Origin: Zygnema cylindricum
Taxonomy: Eukaryota > Streptophyta > Zygnematophyceae > Zygnematales > Zygnemataceae
Assembly (NCBI GenBank): GCA_037447655.1
Contig: JBBHKE010002234.1
Span: forward strand, 1 to 64,000
Direction: 5' to 3'
Length of the DNA: 64,000 nt
Shown: positions 23,594 through 35,047 of the stretch, in pieces
Position numbering within the stretch: position 1 is the stretch's first letter
Layout: the number at the start of each line of letters is the position of its first letter
The notes under the pieces: model-generated
Told to the model about the DNA's origin: nothing
Databases searched by the model: none
Seen by the model: the letters and a program-made list of their open reading frames with translations, nothing else
Made by a program: the position numbers and the translations under genes

Positions 23594-24068
23594 TGAAGAA
23601 GCAAGGCGCGGAAAAAACGTGATAGACACACCAAAATATTTTTCCAGCTTCAATGTATTAATGCAACTCCCAAATACAATGACCTCCTCTCTTCACTGCC
23701 TTCGACGCCTCCAAAGATATATTTAGTAACTAAGCATCCAAAAGTAAACATACGTCAAGAAGCTAAAGGAGTGAACGGCTAGGTGGCACAACCTCACAAT
23801 CTATAGGGTCATTGATAGGCTCGCTTGTCGCTTTCACTTGACAAAGTACAATTAAACGAAAAAAAATTGAGCTGACCAAATCGAACTGACCTCACTCGAA
23901 CAATAGACCAAAACTAATGACCTACCAACCGACCAAATTTGCCTCTACGTCTAGAGTAACTTTGGCGCCGAGAAGAGTCTCAGCACCCTATCGGCACTGG
24001 CGTCCCACTGGCGCCCTACCACTGGCGCCCTACCAGTGCTCGTAGGTGCTCTATACTATTTCCTAGCA
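23594..24068 (-). repeat. 5' LTR of the intronic copia
   Basis: Minus strand begins TGCTAGGAAATAG (24068) and ends CTTCA (23594) just before the primer site. The outer end abuts GA-rich intron sequence. It contains a small internal repeat of CACTGGCGCCCTAC near 23995-24035. Confidence 0.6.
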
Positions 24069-24400
24069 AAGGGAGAGGGAGGAGAGTAAGAGGGAGATGG
24101 AGAGGAAGAGGGAGAAGGATAAGATAAGGGAGAGTAACAGGAAGAGGGTGAGGACGAGGGAGGGGGAGGGGGATTGAATGAGAGAGAGAAAGAAAGGGAT
24201 AGGGAGAAGTAGACGGAGAGGAAGGGGGAGAGGGAGGTGAACAGGGAGTGAGAAACGGAGAGTGAGATAGAGACGGAGACAAAGAGGGAGAGGGAGAGCG
24301 AAGGGAAGAGGGTGAGGGAGGGGTAGATAGAGGGGGGGGGAGTAAGAGGGTGGGGGAGCGTGAGAGGGAAAGAAAGAGAGAGGGAGAGGGAGAGGAAAGA
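24069..24400. repeat. GA-rich (plus-strand) minisatellite in intron
   Basis: Purine tract resembling 14499-14946. The two probably flanked each other before the copia inserted, which is an inference. Confidence 0.8.
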
Positions 24401-24409
24401 TTAACTCAC

Positions 24410-24568
24410 CAGGAGCGCAAGTTTGGGTATTATCTGAATTCGTAACTGGAACAAAAGGAGATTGACATTGGCAAGTGTAACTTGTATTTTGTTTGTTTGG
24501 AACACAAGTTCCGCCTCCACAAGGATTTATGTCCGTGCGATTCGTAAGGAGAAAACAGGGGTCTCTAT
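24410..24568 (-). CDS. EGF-like module exon 1
   Basis: 159 bp, phase 1-1, acceptor CCACCGCAG, donor GTGAGT. It reads RDPCFLLTNRTDINPCGGGTCVPN, then YTCQCQSPFV and TQTCAP, with six cysteines in EGF spacing. It follows the protease exon 25348-25570 (which ends in phase 1), so the EGF modules lie C-terminal of the protease. The N-glycosylation sequon NRT sits between Cys 1 and Cys 2. Confidence 0.85.
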
Positions 24569-25347
24569 CTGCGGTGGTGGTGGCCGGTAAGGGAGAGGGA
24601 GGAAAGAGATGGAGAGAGTGGGAGGGAGAAAGAGATATGTTACTATTTTCAAAGTTAATGAGATTGATGATGTGAAATTAAGGTTGGTGACATAAAGGTT
24701 AGACATTAACACTGTTTTGCATCTCCCATAGACCTAAAGTTCCCCACCTCCCCGCTCTTCTCCCTCTCCCACCCTCTGTCTTTTTTGCTCTCCCTCTTTA
24801 CCTCCTTCATTTTTCTTTTCTCACCATATTACGGTAATAATTGTTAATTTATAACTTTGTTATCTGTCGTTGAAAAGATTTTTGACTCTCATTTTTGGAA
24901 ACGTATAAAAAAAAATTGTTTTGAGATGCATTTTTAAAAATGTTACTTTGTGAATGTTATTTTGTTGCGATTTCTTGTAAAGTAATCAGAATCTCGACAA
25001 AATAAGATCTAAAATCAAAAAAAGCTGAAGTAACTAATCAAAAATAAAGGTGAAAAATGAAGATTCCCTCCAGCTATTTGGGATGCTAAATGTTTAACAA
25101 CAACAAAAACAAAATATAAATTCAGATGAATATTCTGGCATCGAGATGGTTTAAAACACCCCATTTTAAGCAACGGGTCACAAGGCATTCCAAGAGCGTT
25201 TTTTTGCTGACAAGTTAAAAACAAAAAACCATAAAATATTAGGGAATGCAACCTGTATAAGCATAAACTTAAATGTAAATGTGACATTACACAATATTGT
25301 GTCTGAATTTCTTGTACTTTGTAGTTTATTACAATTTATCAATTTAC

Positions 25348-25570
25348 CTTTTGCTTTCACTATAGGAACAAAAGCGGGAAGGACATTTATGCCACAAATA
25401 CCGTCTCCGTCTGTTACTTTTATTTTTATATTTCCTTGATCTCCCCAATTTGTACCCCAAGAATTTCTTATTTTCCAAAATGGGGGTGACGTGTCGAGAC
25501 TGTATCCGATCACAACTACTGTGTGGTCGATTCCATTCGCAAAACATCCTTGGTCGTCGTATATTCCGGG
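25348..25570 (-). CDS. C1 cysteine protease exon 4 (active-site His and Asn)
   Basis: Acceptor TTCGGGCAG; enters phase 0, leaves phase 1. It reads GIYDDQGC..GIDHTVVVIGYS, where DHTVVVIGY holds the catalytic His. WKIRNSWGTNWGDQGNIKI holds the catalytic Asn and the papain-family NSWG.WGD.G signature. GICGIN follows, as in papain C-termini. Family: peptidase C1A. The enzyme would cleave extracellular or vacuolar proteins. The next exon is EGF-like, so the catalytic domain is not at the C-terminus. Confidence 0.9.
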
Positions 25571-25779
25571 CTGCCCGAATAAAAAAAAAATTAATAACAA
25601 TGATATAAGGATTGAACCACATTGGCTGTAATGTACCGAAAATTTGAAGGTTGATCCAGACTAAATTCGGTTAACAACGGAAAAGTCAAAGACTAAACTA
25701 AAATATTGGGAGAGAGATGTAGTTAAAATAATGAAAATGGATAGTATAGAGACGAGGGAGTAGAAAGCGAGGGAGAAAT

Positions 25780-26320
25780 AGTTGAAACAACGAAAGGAGA
25801 TAGTAGAGAGAGGAGGGAGTAGAGGGAGAGAATAGAGAGAGTAGTGTAAAGCGAGAGAGGGAGAGGGAAAGGGAGAGAGAGTAGGAGAGGTAAAGGAGAG
25901 GATAGGTTCAGAGGGAGTGTGAGAGGAAGGAGGAGAGGGAAGTGGAGGGCTGAGGGATGGGAGAGGGGGAGGGATGTGGAGAGGGAGAGGGAGAGTGAGA
26001 AGGGGGGAAGGGGATGAGGAAGAGAGAGAGGGAGAGGGACGGGGAGAGGGAGAGGGAGAGAGAGCTGGAGCGGTGGGGGAGAGCGAGGGTGAGATGGATA
26101 GGGTGAGGGAGGGGAAACGGTAGAGGGAGAAAGAGATGGAGAGGGAGGGAAGAGGGAGAGGGAGAGTGAGGTGTGGGAGTAGGACTAGAGAGGAAGAGGG
26201 AGCGGGAGAGGGAGAGGGAAAGGGAAAGGGAGGGTGAGAGGGAGTAGGACGGGAGGGAAAGAGGGAGGGGATGTGGGAGAGAGAAATGGGAGGGGGAGGG
26301 GAGATAGAGAGGGAGATCTG
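25780..26320. repeat. GA-rich (plus-strand) tract inside the protease intron
   Basis: Polypurine minisatellite between protease exons 26441-26578 and 25348-25570. The long overlapping minus-strand ORF (Ser/Pro/Leu low complexity) starts in the real exon and runs through this intron; it is not coding. Confidence 0.85.
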
Positions 26321-26440
26321 ACATAAAAAAGTCGGAAAGATGGTATAAACTACAACAATGTTTATAAATCTTTGAAAACTTGAAAATTTGAAGACCTGAA
26401 AAAGCGGAAATGAAATCAGAAAGGGTTGCGAAGACCTTAC

Positions 26441-26578
26441 TCCAGTAAATGTTTGAAAACTTTCGGAACTTGCTTCGATATTCACGATTGCGGGTTGAAA
26501 TTGGACAGCCAAAAGTAAACCCAACCATCCGTTGTATTTCACTTGCTCATACGAAGTTATTTTAATGTTAGGTTGTAC
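26441..26578 (-). CDS. C1 cysteine protease exon 3
   Basis: 46 codons, phase 0-0, acceptor TTTTTGTAG, donor GTAAGG. Reads VQPNIKITSYEQV, GLLLAVQFQPAIVNIEAS, and SFQTFTG. This is the papain segment with LL.AV..QP..V.I.A....FQ..TG, between the two halves of the catalytic domain. It joins the next exon so that FTG|PGIYDDQGC continues the family pattern. Confidence 0.85.
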
Positions 26579-26910
26579 CTACAAAAATATACAAGTAAAT
26601 GTGAAAAATAGCAATTTGCATTAGGTAGTAACTATACATTTATACACAAGTATTTTGTCGAAAGTTGTTCAAGAGCCAAAATGGAAAATATTCTGTAGAA
26701 ACTACTTCAAAGTTTTGAAGTACATGTTCATCATCGAAAATAAGTTTAATTTTTACTTGCAAAGCGTTTTTTTTCATGGACCAACACCAGAAAAGCCACA
26801 ATAACCAAATAATATAAAATGTGTGCGAATCATGCTGACTCACTAGTTTTAATGCATTTAAAGATATGTAAATGCTACTGAAAAATACAGGATTACCCTA
26901 GATTACTTAC

Positions 26911-27134
26911 AATTTGCGCCTCACATTGTCTATTTTTCTTGTAGTCTTGTTCCAAAACAAGCCCATTTTTCGATGCATAGTCGAGAGTGTTGGTTGGCCA
27001 TCCCTCCGCTTCGCAATTGGCTCCTCTACATAATGATAAAGATATTTCCGAAATATTTGTTACGTTTTCAGTTATATTTGCCAAGTATAAGGCACTTTCG
27101 ATGGCGGAAACAGGAGCATAGATCCAGCAGCTAC
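26911..27134 (-). CDS. C1 cysteine protease exon 2 (active-site Cys)
   Basis: Acceptor TTATTAAAAG; enters in phase 1, leaves in phase 0 at GTAAGT. SCWIYAPVSAIESALYLA holds the catalytic Cys (the usual GSCWAF motif). ISEISLSLCRG and CEAEGWPTNTLDYASKNGLV follow the family's LSEQ-LVDC and GG...A..Y...G patterns. LEQDYKKNRQCEAQ follows. The QNG/ENVT-type sequons suggest secretion. It pairs with exon 36069-36248, which supplies the oxyanion Gln; the split codon completes a Ser, giving DQGSC-S-SCW. Confidence 0.9.
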
Positions 27135-30100
27135 CTTTTAATAAGGAATTCAAAACAACAAAAAACCACGAAAAAAAATAATATTAAAAAAGAAAAATAT
27201 AAAAATAGGCATAACATGGAAGCCAAAAAAAGAGACGGAGTTTAAAGAACACCGAAAATTAAAAAAACAAAAAACCTAATGACAAAAGCTTTAGGAACTA
27301 AAAAGAGTAGAACTCAAGCAAATTTTCCTGTGACATACGAAAACTGGTTTTCTTAAGTCTCATTTATTTGCTCGAAATTTCATAACCGAACCGTTAATGT
27401 ATGGATAAAAAAGATACAAGAGGACATTTAAGTTGAATTAACAATTGTTTCACTTACTGTACAGAGGATAAGAATTCACATTTTCTTAAACATGTACCAC
27501 CAAATCATGATATCATGGTCTATAAAGAATTTGGTAAAGTGTTTATAGATTCTTCATTCTTTGAACCAAAAAAAGATCTCGTATAATGTCGTATTTGGTA
27601 TAAAATTTGATCGATCTCATGGATATTTAACATTTTTTTTGGACCTTTTTTTTCTAGTTATTAAAGGTGTGATTCTAATTTAATTCGATAATCATTATAA
27701 CAAATTTCCGAGTTCAAAGTAAATACAATAAATAGACATAAAGAATGATAATTAGATTGAAAACTGTTGAGGGAACTCTTTAAAGCCTTGGTGATAAATA
27801 TGAGAGTGGGGTTAGGACTTGGTCGTTTTCATACTTAGTCGTAGGCAAAATCTAGGGGTAAAATTTGAGGAGAGGGCCCATTCCGTTGATCGTGTGTAGC
27901 ACGCGCCCTTAATGACCACGAGGTAAACCGTGGAGCTATGTGTTGCCATGGCCATACACAAAGGACGACGTCATGTGTTGTCCAGAACATATAATCGAAG
28001 AATTACGCGAATCAATAACGGCCTAGAGGCAATGTCACACGGATCCAACTTTGTCGCTTAGGCTACCGTCCCACGCATCACGTTGGGAAGAGGCTGCTTT
28101 CAGTCACTCACTGGCTTAGATAACAGTTGGAGCCAGGTGATACGGAAGTGCATCTACGGAACAAATACCCTGCATGCTCAAGAGTAAGGTGGACAGGGCA
28201 TCTGCACTGTGCGCACACTATGCGCACAGACTATCACCTATGCCTCTGAGGTACAACTGCTTGTACACCGTGATGTTTAGGAGACCGAGTGCCCGTATGT
28301 CAAAGCCCTTTCCTTAGTGCATAACGCGTACCCATATTCACAGAAGGCGTGTAGAGCCAGGTCACTCATTCGAACTAAGGAGAAGAGTTCCCCATAACCA
28401 CAAACGATTATCAATCACGGAATGGGTGCTTAGAGGAGTCACAAGAAATAAATAGGGATAGGAATAGGAAAGATAGAGAATAGGGAGAGATATTAAGCAG
28501 TTGCACAAGTAGACAGGAGCAATAGAACTCAAGAGAAACTTGTAGCTTTCACTAATAGTAATTTAAGGATGTTACAAAGACTTTGACTTTGCAATAAAGG
28601 CAACTCCATTTTATTGTGTTCACAAATGTCTGAATTGCTTTGTGACATTAATGGATGAAGGTATATTATGTTGTAATGCAATGTGCCTACACTAAACACT
28701 CCTCGAATGTGGTCCAATGAAAACCTATTTACACAAGCTTGTCACATGACCCTGAATAGTTGCAACTGCATGATTGTTTATCGTACATCTCCACCGTTCA
28801 AATTATTAACGCCAGTCCGTACAGTACATTGCATCGGGGCTTCCCAGATGACAGTGGTCACACAAAATTGCCGATACTCGACATCACCCAAACTTGCATA
28901 TAAACCAACACTCCCACTTGAGTTTGCGGTGATACCGTTTTGTGTAAAGACTTGTTTTGAATTAACATCCAGTCGATTCGATGTCGCCCGTAGTTTTGAA
29001 AAAGTCTCACTGATCCACGTCAGTGGAAATTGCCGAGACGAGGATCATTGTCAGAGTATTCGTTGAAACAGTGAACCAGTACGTCATAAAATTTGGAAGG
29101 TTCAAAATTTCCTCCCACATTAGAATGTGAAAATACTTTATCACACGCTTTCATCTTTTCCATGTGTGTTTTCGAATCTGAAGTGACTCTGTCGTCATTA
29201 GACACGTGTAGCTCATCCGCTTCATGTATGAGCTCGAGACTTTCATATCCGTTGATCTCTTGGTTTGTAAATTTCCAAAATTCAGGGTTCGTTAAATTGT
29301 CCTCGTTCGTTTCCACCTAGATGGTCCTCGTCCGTTGAAAATAATCGATTTACACGTGTGAATTTCAACTCCGAAATCGAAGGATGCTTACTGTTCCTTC
29401 ATTTCTTTCCAATGTTGTAGATTGCGATTGCGTATTCCAACGTCGCATGATTTTCGCCAATTCTACACTTCAATTGTGCGTCGTCGCCTATTGTGCCGCC
29501 GACCACAAGTAACAAGTTTCGATATAGTGGCGTTTCAGGCGTTTCAGGCGGCGCACATGGCAAAGTCTCATTGACCAAGACTTCCTTGTACTTTGAATTA
29601 CGCTTAGTTTTGAATCGAGGGTCATAAATGAATGTTCAAATTTGATCATGCGCCTTCGCCGCAATTTGGGGAAGGTACCTTCACTTTGTACGAACTCCTG
29701 CTCTTCCCTGGCATCCATCCAATGTGCTTCCATGGCAGCCAATGTACTTATGACAGTCCTTCTAGGCTTTGGATCATTTCCTAGTAACTGCACTTATGCT
29801 AGTCTTTTTAGGCTTTGGATTATTTCCTAGTAACTGCACTCTGTACGCTCCCCCCTCTTTAGGCTCTCCTTTTCCTCTTTAGCACTTCTTTTCGTTAGTT
29901 CCTCCTTTCTCTAAGCTTCTTTGCCGAAGCTGCCCCTCCTCTTTTTCTTCCTTTGCTTCCTTTTGAAGCCGCCGCCTGCTTTCCAATCTGTTTCGTGTGA
30001 ATTTGCATGCTAGAAATCGACACTGAAATGGGCTTGGGAATAAGGATTAGAATGACTGTCTCTTGCTCTCCCACGCGTTCCGCTTCGCTCCCTATGGCTG

Positions 30101-31210
30101 GACGCCCCATTTGCACCTGCTTGGTGTTTGGACTCAGAGGTGGATGAGCCTGAGCCTTCAAATTATATTTTTCCTCAAGTTGAGTCCAATTTACTCCTTC
30201 CTTACTTGCTTGCTTGGTTTCATCTCTTTTGATACTTTTTTTAAGCAAAGCATATTTGAATTTTATGTACTTCAACACCCTTTTATACGCTTTCACCGTT
30301 TTTGACGTATGGGTTGACAATTTTTTTCCATTGCTCACAAATTTGGTGGTGAAGGTAGCGGATTTTTGTGGAGTACATAGTGGAGGAGATCCGGAATGTC
30401 CCACTATTGCCAAAGTGTAAGGTAATCCCTAAGCCGATTTTCTCATTAGATTGTTTGCATTCTCTTGTTCCTTCGCATGCGACAAATCTATACTAAGAGT
30501 TTTCTTGACTTTTACATTGTCCTCTCCAATCTTCTCCACTGGAATGGATTGTGGCATATATCTAGATTTCTTGATTTATACTTCTGATGTCACTTGTGGA
30601 CTTCCTTGTGCAGGTGCACTTCCTCCATCTCCAAGGGATGAGGCATTGAGAGTGCCGATTAGCTTCATTGCGCTTTCCATTTCTCTCGGCCATGTCATCC
30701 GTGCTTCAGGTAAGACACCGATTACCTTGTTTGGGACATTCTTCTCTCCGTTTGATGTGAATGTTCAAAGATTCTTTGATTTGTTCCTGCTCTCTTCGCT
30801 TCTTTGATCTAACTTGTGCTTGAATCCTTGTAAATCCTCTTTGTTTCCTCTCGGCTGTTGCATCATCATTGACGCCGATTTTGGCGGATCACTAAAACTT
30901 CTTGCTTTCTTTTGTGGCATTTCTGATAGACTTTTTTGATTTTCGGATGCTGAAACATTCTTCCTCTAATCTGTGGTGGCTGGCAAAGGAGAATGGTGGT
31001 GGTGGTTTCGGGGGACCTCGCCGGGTGTACTTACGATAGTGCACCCACAAATTGGTAAGTTAATTTCTTTAATGTTTGTTTCTTTCTCCTTTCTCCCACT
31101 GTTTTGCATATCCTTTTCCATGTAATTTTCTCCTTTATTTTTTTTTCCTTTCTTTACTCCTTGCTCACCGATGCTTCTACTGCGTAGTTCTCCACGAGCC
31201 TTGATTTTTG

Positions 31211-31505
31211 CGCATTGTTTAGCGTTCGGCTTGTTGCTGTTAGGTCTCTCTGTCACCTGATTTTCCGCAAATTTTTGTTGCCAAACTTGTCTCTCACCTC
31301 TGCCACTCTCAACTTTTCCTCTGCCACTCTCAATTTTTTTGCAATCAGAAATCTGATTGCGCATTGTTTAGCGTTCGGCTTGTTGCTGTTAGGTCTCTCT
31401 GCCACCTGATTTTCTGCAATTTTTTTGTTGCCAAACTTGTCTCTAACCTCTGCCACTCTCAAACTTTCCTCTACCACTCAATTTTTTTGCAATCAGAAAT
31501 TTGAT
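31211..31505. repeat. 149-bp tandem duplication
   Basis: Copies start at 31211 and 31360 with CGCATTGTTTAGCGTTCGGC. They share TTGTTGCTGTTAGGTCTCTC and GCAATCAGAAAT. About 93% alike. Confidence 0.9.
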
Positions 31506-32021
31506 TTCTAACCCCTGTCACATTGTGCAGGACTTAGATGATCTTGTCCTTGCCTCTGGTGCCTAGAATCTTATCCATGCAACCGGTTATAACATTGATT
31601 GAACTATGTATGTGACCGGTTTTTTCTTTACTGCCACCTCTTTTGTCATCTCGCTTGGGGTCGCCTTTCATTTTTCCAAGATTTTTTAGGTCGAAGTTTT
31701 GAATTTTCTTCCACTTTTTCCTCTTTCTTAGCATGCATTTGATTCCTTCCGTCTGCTGAAATCCTGTTTAATAAACCTGCAAAGACAATTTGAAATGATT
31801 TTTCTCTGGTGTTTTGTTCCGTTGTCACTTGCCTTCTTGTTTTGACATACATGCTGAATGGGCGTTTTATCTCCCCTTGACTTTTGCTGTGGCGTTGCTT
31901 ACAAGACGTCAATTTTGTCGTACTCGCGGATTACCAGTGATGGAGAACTCCCTTGTTTTTGAGCACTCTCGATGGTTTCTCTTCAGATCTCCTCATTTCT
32001 CTGTGGTTTCAAGCCATTTTG

Positions 32022-32135
32022 AGGCGAAAGTGCTCAGTGTGGTGTCGATGTGAGACACCTTACTCAATGTCAGTGTGGTGTCATTGTGAGACACCTTACT
32101 CAATGTGGTGTTGTCATGAGACACTTGCTCTTTTT
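32022..32135. repeat. Short tandem repeat, ~38-bp unit, three copies
   Basis: Units contain GTGTGGTGTC, TGAGACACCTTACTCAATG. Confidence 0.8.
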
Positions 32136-32243
32136 TTACTCTCTCACGGTTAGATTTCCTACTTCTCTCCTTTTGAGAAATGAGACTCTCGTCTTGAGAT
32201 CTCTCGTTTGTCTCCTTTTAGGATGAGGTGTTCTAGAGTCTTC

Positions 32244-32390
32244 GTCACTGGGAACTCTCCCTTTTGAGCTAATGGTCTTGCCTTGTTTGAGCCAAACTTG
32301 TTCTTTGCGGCGTCTTAGTCACTGAGAACTCTCCTTTTTGAGCTAATGGTCTTGCCTTGTTTGAGCCGAACTTGATGTTTGCATTTGTTG
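32244..32390. repeat. 74-bp tandem duplication
   Basis: Copies start at 32244 and 32318 with GTCACTG and share GAGCTAATGGTCTTGCC. Confidence 0.9.
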
Positions 32391-33009
32391 CTGCCACAAC
32401 TTCTACAAAGCTAACCGTGCACAGTGCAGTGTATCTGTTTGTTGCTCCGGTTCTCTTTGTGAAGGATTGGAACTCCATTTTCGTCCTTTCTACTTGTCTC
32501 TTTTGTCTTGAGCTTGATGGCGTCCCATCGTTTGATGCTTTGAACTTTGGGATATGCAAATTCGTGGACGGGGCCCTCAACAGTTTGCTTCGGTTACACT
32601 TTCAAGAGGTCCTGCATGGAGAATGTGTGAGTTTGTCTCGGCCGACTCCCTCGATGACTCTCCTCCAATGATCCCCCCGCTTGGTGGGTTTTCTATTGCT
32701 TTTTTTTGACATCGTGGTAGACCTTCTCTTTCTCTAGCATCTGCTTTGAAAGAGAGGCTCACGTGTGAGACCATGGTGTTGACTAGAGTTTGGCTTGCGA
32801 TGAAGTCTTAAGAGTTTTTTTTGTTTCCGGTTTTGTTTTTGGTTTTCCGTTTTCAGTTTTCTCTTCTCCATCGTCAATAACTTTGCCTATCCGCTTTGAA
32901 GGTCATTCAACATTATGGGACTCCCTTTGTTGAAATATGAGAATTATATTTTATATTTTCTAGGTCAATATGTAGCAAATAAAAAGGTCCCATTGGGCAA
33001 TCAGGCTTT

Positions 33010-33110
33010 GCTTTCCCTCTCTCCAGTCCCCATACTTGTTGCAATCACTGGAGACCGGTGAGAGAGATAGAGCCATGGAGACTGGTGAGAGAGAGATAGA
33101 GCCATGGCTG
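33010..33110. repeat. ~36-bp direct repeat plus a palindrome
   Basis: GGTGAGAGAGATAGAGCCATGG occurs twice with a two-base length change. GGCTGCCTGAGCAGCC follows as a short hairpin. Confidence 0.7.
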
Positions 33111-33199
33111 CCTGAGCAGCCAGAACCCTTTGCAAAAAGCTGACGGACCAAGGATTTGATCTTAGTCCCTACAGCCGGACTAGCCGGCCGTTTTCCCTA

Positions 33200-34250
33200 T
33201 AGTATAGTACCTGTGTCGGCCTATATGATCCAAGAAACATGAAACGATTCAAAAACAATAATTTCAAAACTCGTACTTAAATAAAAAAAAACGTCGCCAA
33301 CATGGAATAAAACCTTGCCTACATAAACCCTAGACACCTGAAATAAAATGGTCAACGTCTAAAACATTTCGAGCGTACAATCACAATCCGCCCGATGATC
33401 TCATGTTCTAATCACTAATCGAAAAGGACCAATGTGTCACAGGTACTTTCGTAACGCCACCTGTCTCGCTACTTGTCATTAAAGCTTTCTTTTTCGCTCA
33501 TAGCTCTTGAAGTGGAACCAAACTCTTACGTGTCGTCGAATAATTGGCGCGTCGCTAAGCAAACCATTGGGCAAAATCGACTATTTCATTTTTCCGATGC
33601 CGACGGCTCCAAACTGTACAAATCCATCCGAACCAGGCGCCGCCGTCAGATTTTTACCTTTTGTGTTTCGGAGATTCGATAATGCGTTGGTTTGCACTAC
33701 CGAGAATAGTTATTTCGGCGCGCTCTGCACAAGAAATAAACGAAAAAAAACTGGAGAGGAGATCTTGGCCGAGGACATAAATACTACGTCATGAGTTTTT
33801 GGAGTGGGGACAACATGAACTAGTGGATTAAGTCGATTTACGGAATTGTGGGACTGTAACATAAATTCATATAGGAATATTGCAGCTGCACGGATACTTG
33901 TACGGACCGCACAGAACTCAATGATGCGGACACTTAAATTCGACGGCGCGAATTAAAAGCCGGTTAGCATCTGACGGCTTCTATCCGAGCCGCAATTGCG
34001 GAATGGCCGCCTTGGCCATTTGCGTTCGTCACGTCACCGCATGCCACGTGGCAATGGTTTGCATAATTCACGGGAAGCCATAATAGCCCGCTAAACCCTT
34101 AAAACAACACGATGCTGCGATCAAGGATTTATCGTGGATAACTTTTAACACTAAGGTGAAAAACCAAAACTACATACTAGGCATCCCAAAAACTTGACCG
34201 GAAATTAAGAAAATGCCCTTGTCAATCCCTAAGTAAAGCTTACTCATTCG
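33200..34250. other. Non-coding stretch, nothing recognised
   Basis: Short ORFs at 33473-33794 have no recognisable domain. The GC level is somewhat above neighbouring AT-rich DNA. Confidence 0.4.
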
Positions 34251-34259
34251 GAGTACCTC

Positions 34260-34650
34260 TTCTCAAAGTCTAAAATGATCCTATCTTGAAATTGCAAAAT
34301 CTAAATTTTCATTTATGAACACCACTACAAAGTAATCTAAATGCGGCGAAAAGGTATTATTTATCAAACGTTGGTATGTTGACGTCACCTTAGCTAATCC
34401 AAATGGCATCACCAAGCACTCGTAGTGCTTGGATTGGATGTGAAGCGCCATTTGTCACCATCGCCTAGAAGGTTTGGGACTTAATGGTATCCACCCCATT
34501 ATACCACGCAAAATCCCCTTCTCTCAAAAAAGATACTTGAAATCCACTTGATGGTCTCACTTCCTTGCAAAAAAAACATCGCCCATATTTGATTGAGCCA
34601 AGCGTCGATGCTTTTTTGTGGCTTCCATCGTAGGTCGGAAATACCAAATA
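34260..34650 (-). pseudogene. Ty3/gypsy reverse transcriptase fragment
   Basis: The minus strand at about 34430-34330 reads YECLVMPFGLAKVTSTYQRL, the Ty3/gypsy RT block (Y.F.VMPFGL.NAP.TFQ..M). It is followed by DYFVVVFIN where gypsy has VVYLDDIL, so the catalytic DD is lost. Upstream pieces to 34647 are weaker. Gag and protease are absent between here and the primer site at 35033-35047. Confidence 0.7.
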
Positions 34651-35032
34651 AAATCATTCACCGGCGTCGAGCAACGGGTTGTAAAAACTGGCTCATTAGA
34701 TAGTGACAACACATAATGCTACGAGTCTACCAACCACTGCAACTAACCTCTCATACTTGCGATCTCCATTTAGAGATTAAATATTATTTCCTGGCCCTTG
34801 AGCTGAAAAACAACTGCTGACTATTTCTATTTAGAGATCCAACATGATTTCCTGGCCCTTTTGTCGAAGACAATTGCGCCTTTTTGTCGAAAACAATTGC
34901 TTCCAGGAAAAGGTCGCCATCTCAATTGGCCTGGATAATTTCATCCGCATGATGATGTAACTTGCCGTCCATTGAATCATCGGTCTTTCGAATTAAAACG
35001 CTCCTATTGTAAATTCCTCGCTTTGTTAACTT

Positions 35033-35047
35033 GGGGCTCGGTTACCA
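35033..35047 (-). promoter_or_regulatory. Gypsy primer-binding site and LTR edge
   Basis: The minus strand reads CACA-ATT-TGGTAACCGAGCCCC, so an LTR ending in CA at 35051 is followed by a 15-base primer site of the TGGTAACCGAGC type. The LTR extends above 35051; its outer end was not located. Confidence 0.5.

Larger units (their letters stand above)
16400..24068 (-). mobile_element. Decayed Ty1/copia element in the EGF-EGF intron
   Basis: Minus-strand order is 5' LTR (23594-24068), primer site (23577-23591), gag (about 23572-22272), foreign insert (~21350-22265), protease region (about 21290-21170), integrase (about 20711-20150), RT (17981-17330) and RNase H (about 17091-16560). This is the copia order (integrase before RT). 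Visible motifs include integrase APLDLIHVDKFG and VNDFSWKTWVYMLK, RT TYTPVAKYASIR and YVDN where YVDD is expected, and RNase H VGQLSQF. Many stops and frameshifts are present. The left boundary is approximate and the 3' LTR was not found. Confidence 0.75.
28500..33200 (-). mobile_element. Unclassified repeat-like region with minus-strand low-complexity ORFs
   Basis: Minus-strand reading gives Lys/Arg/Ser-rich fragments separated by frameshifts at about 32580-32269, 31912-31534, 31364-30966, 30413-29895, 29793-29488 and 29316-29020. The fragment at 30413-29895 has no family I can name. Local tandem duplications (149, 74 and ~38 bp) are frequent. This looks like a decayed mobile element or its gag-like part, but no RT, integrase or transposase motif was seen. 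Confidence 0.35.

Noticed and set aside
25661-26542. 293-codon minus-strand ORF
   Set aside because: Starts in real protease sequence (exon 26441-26578) but then runs through a donor into a GA-rich intron.
27840-28440. Possible structured RNA gene in a less AT-rich block
   Set aside because: No tRNA, rRNA or snRNA consensus was found and no clear long-range pairing was seen by eye.
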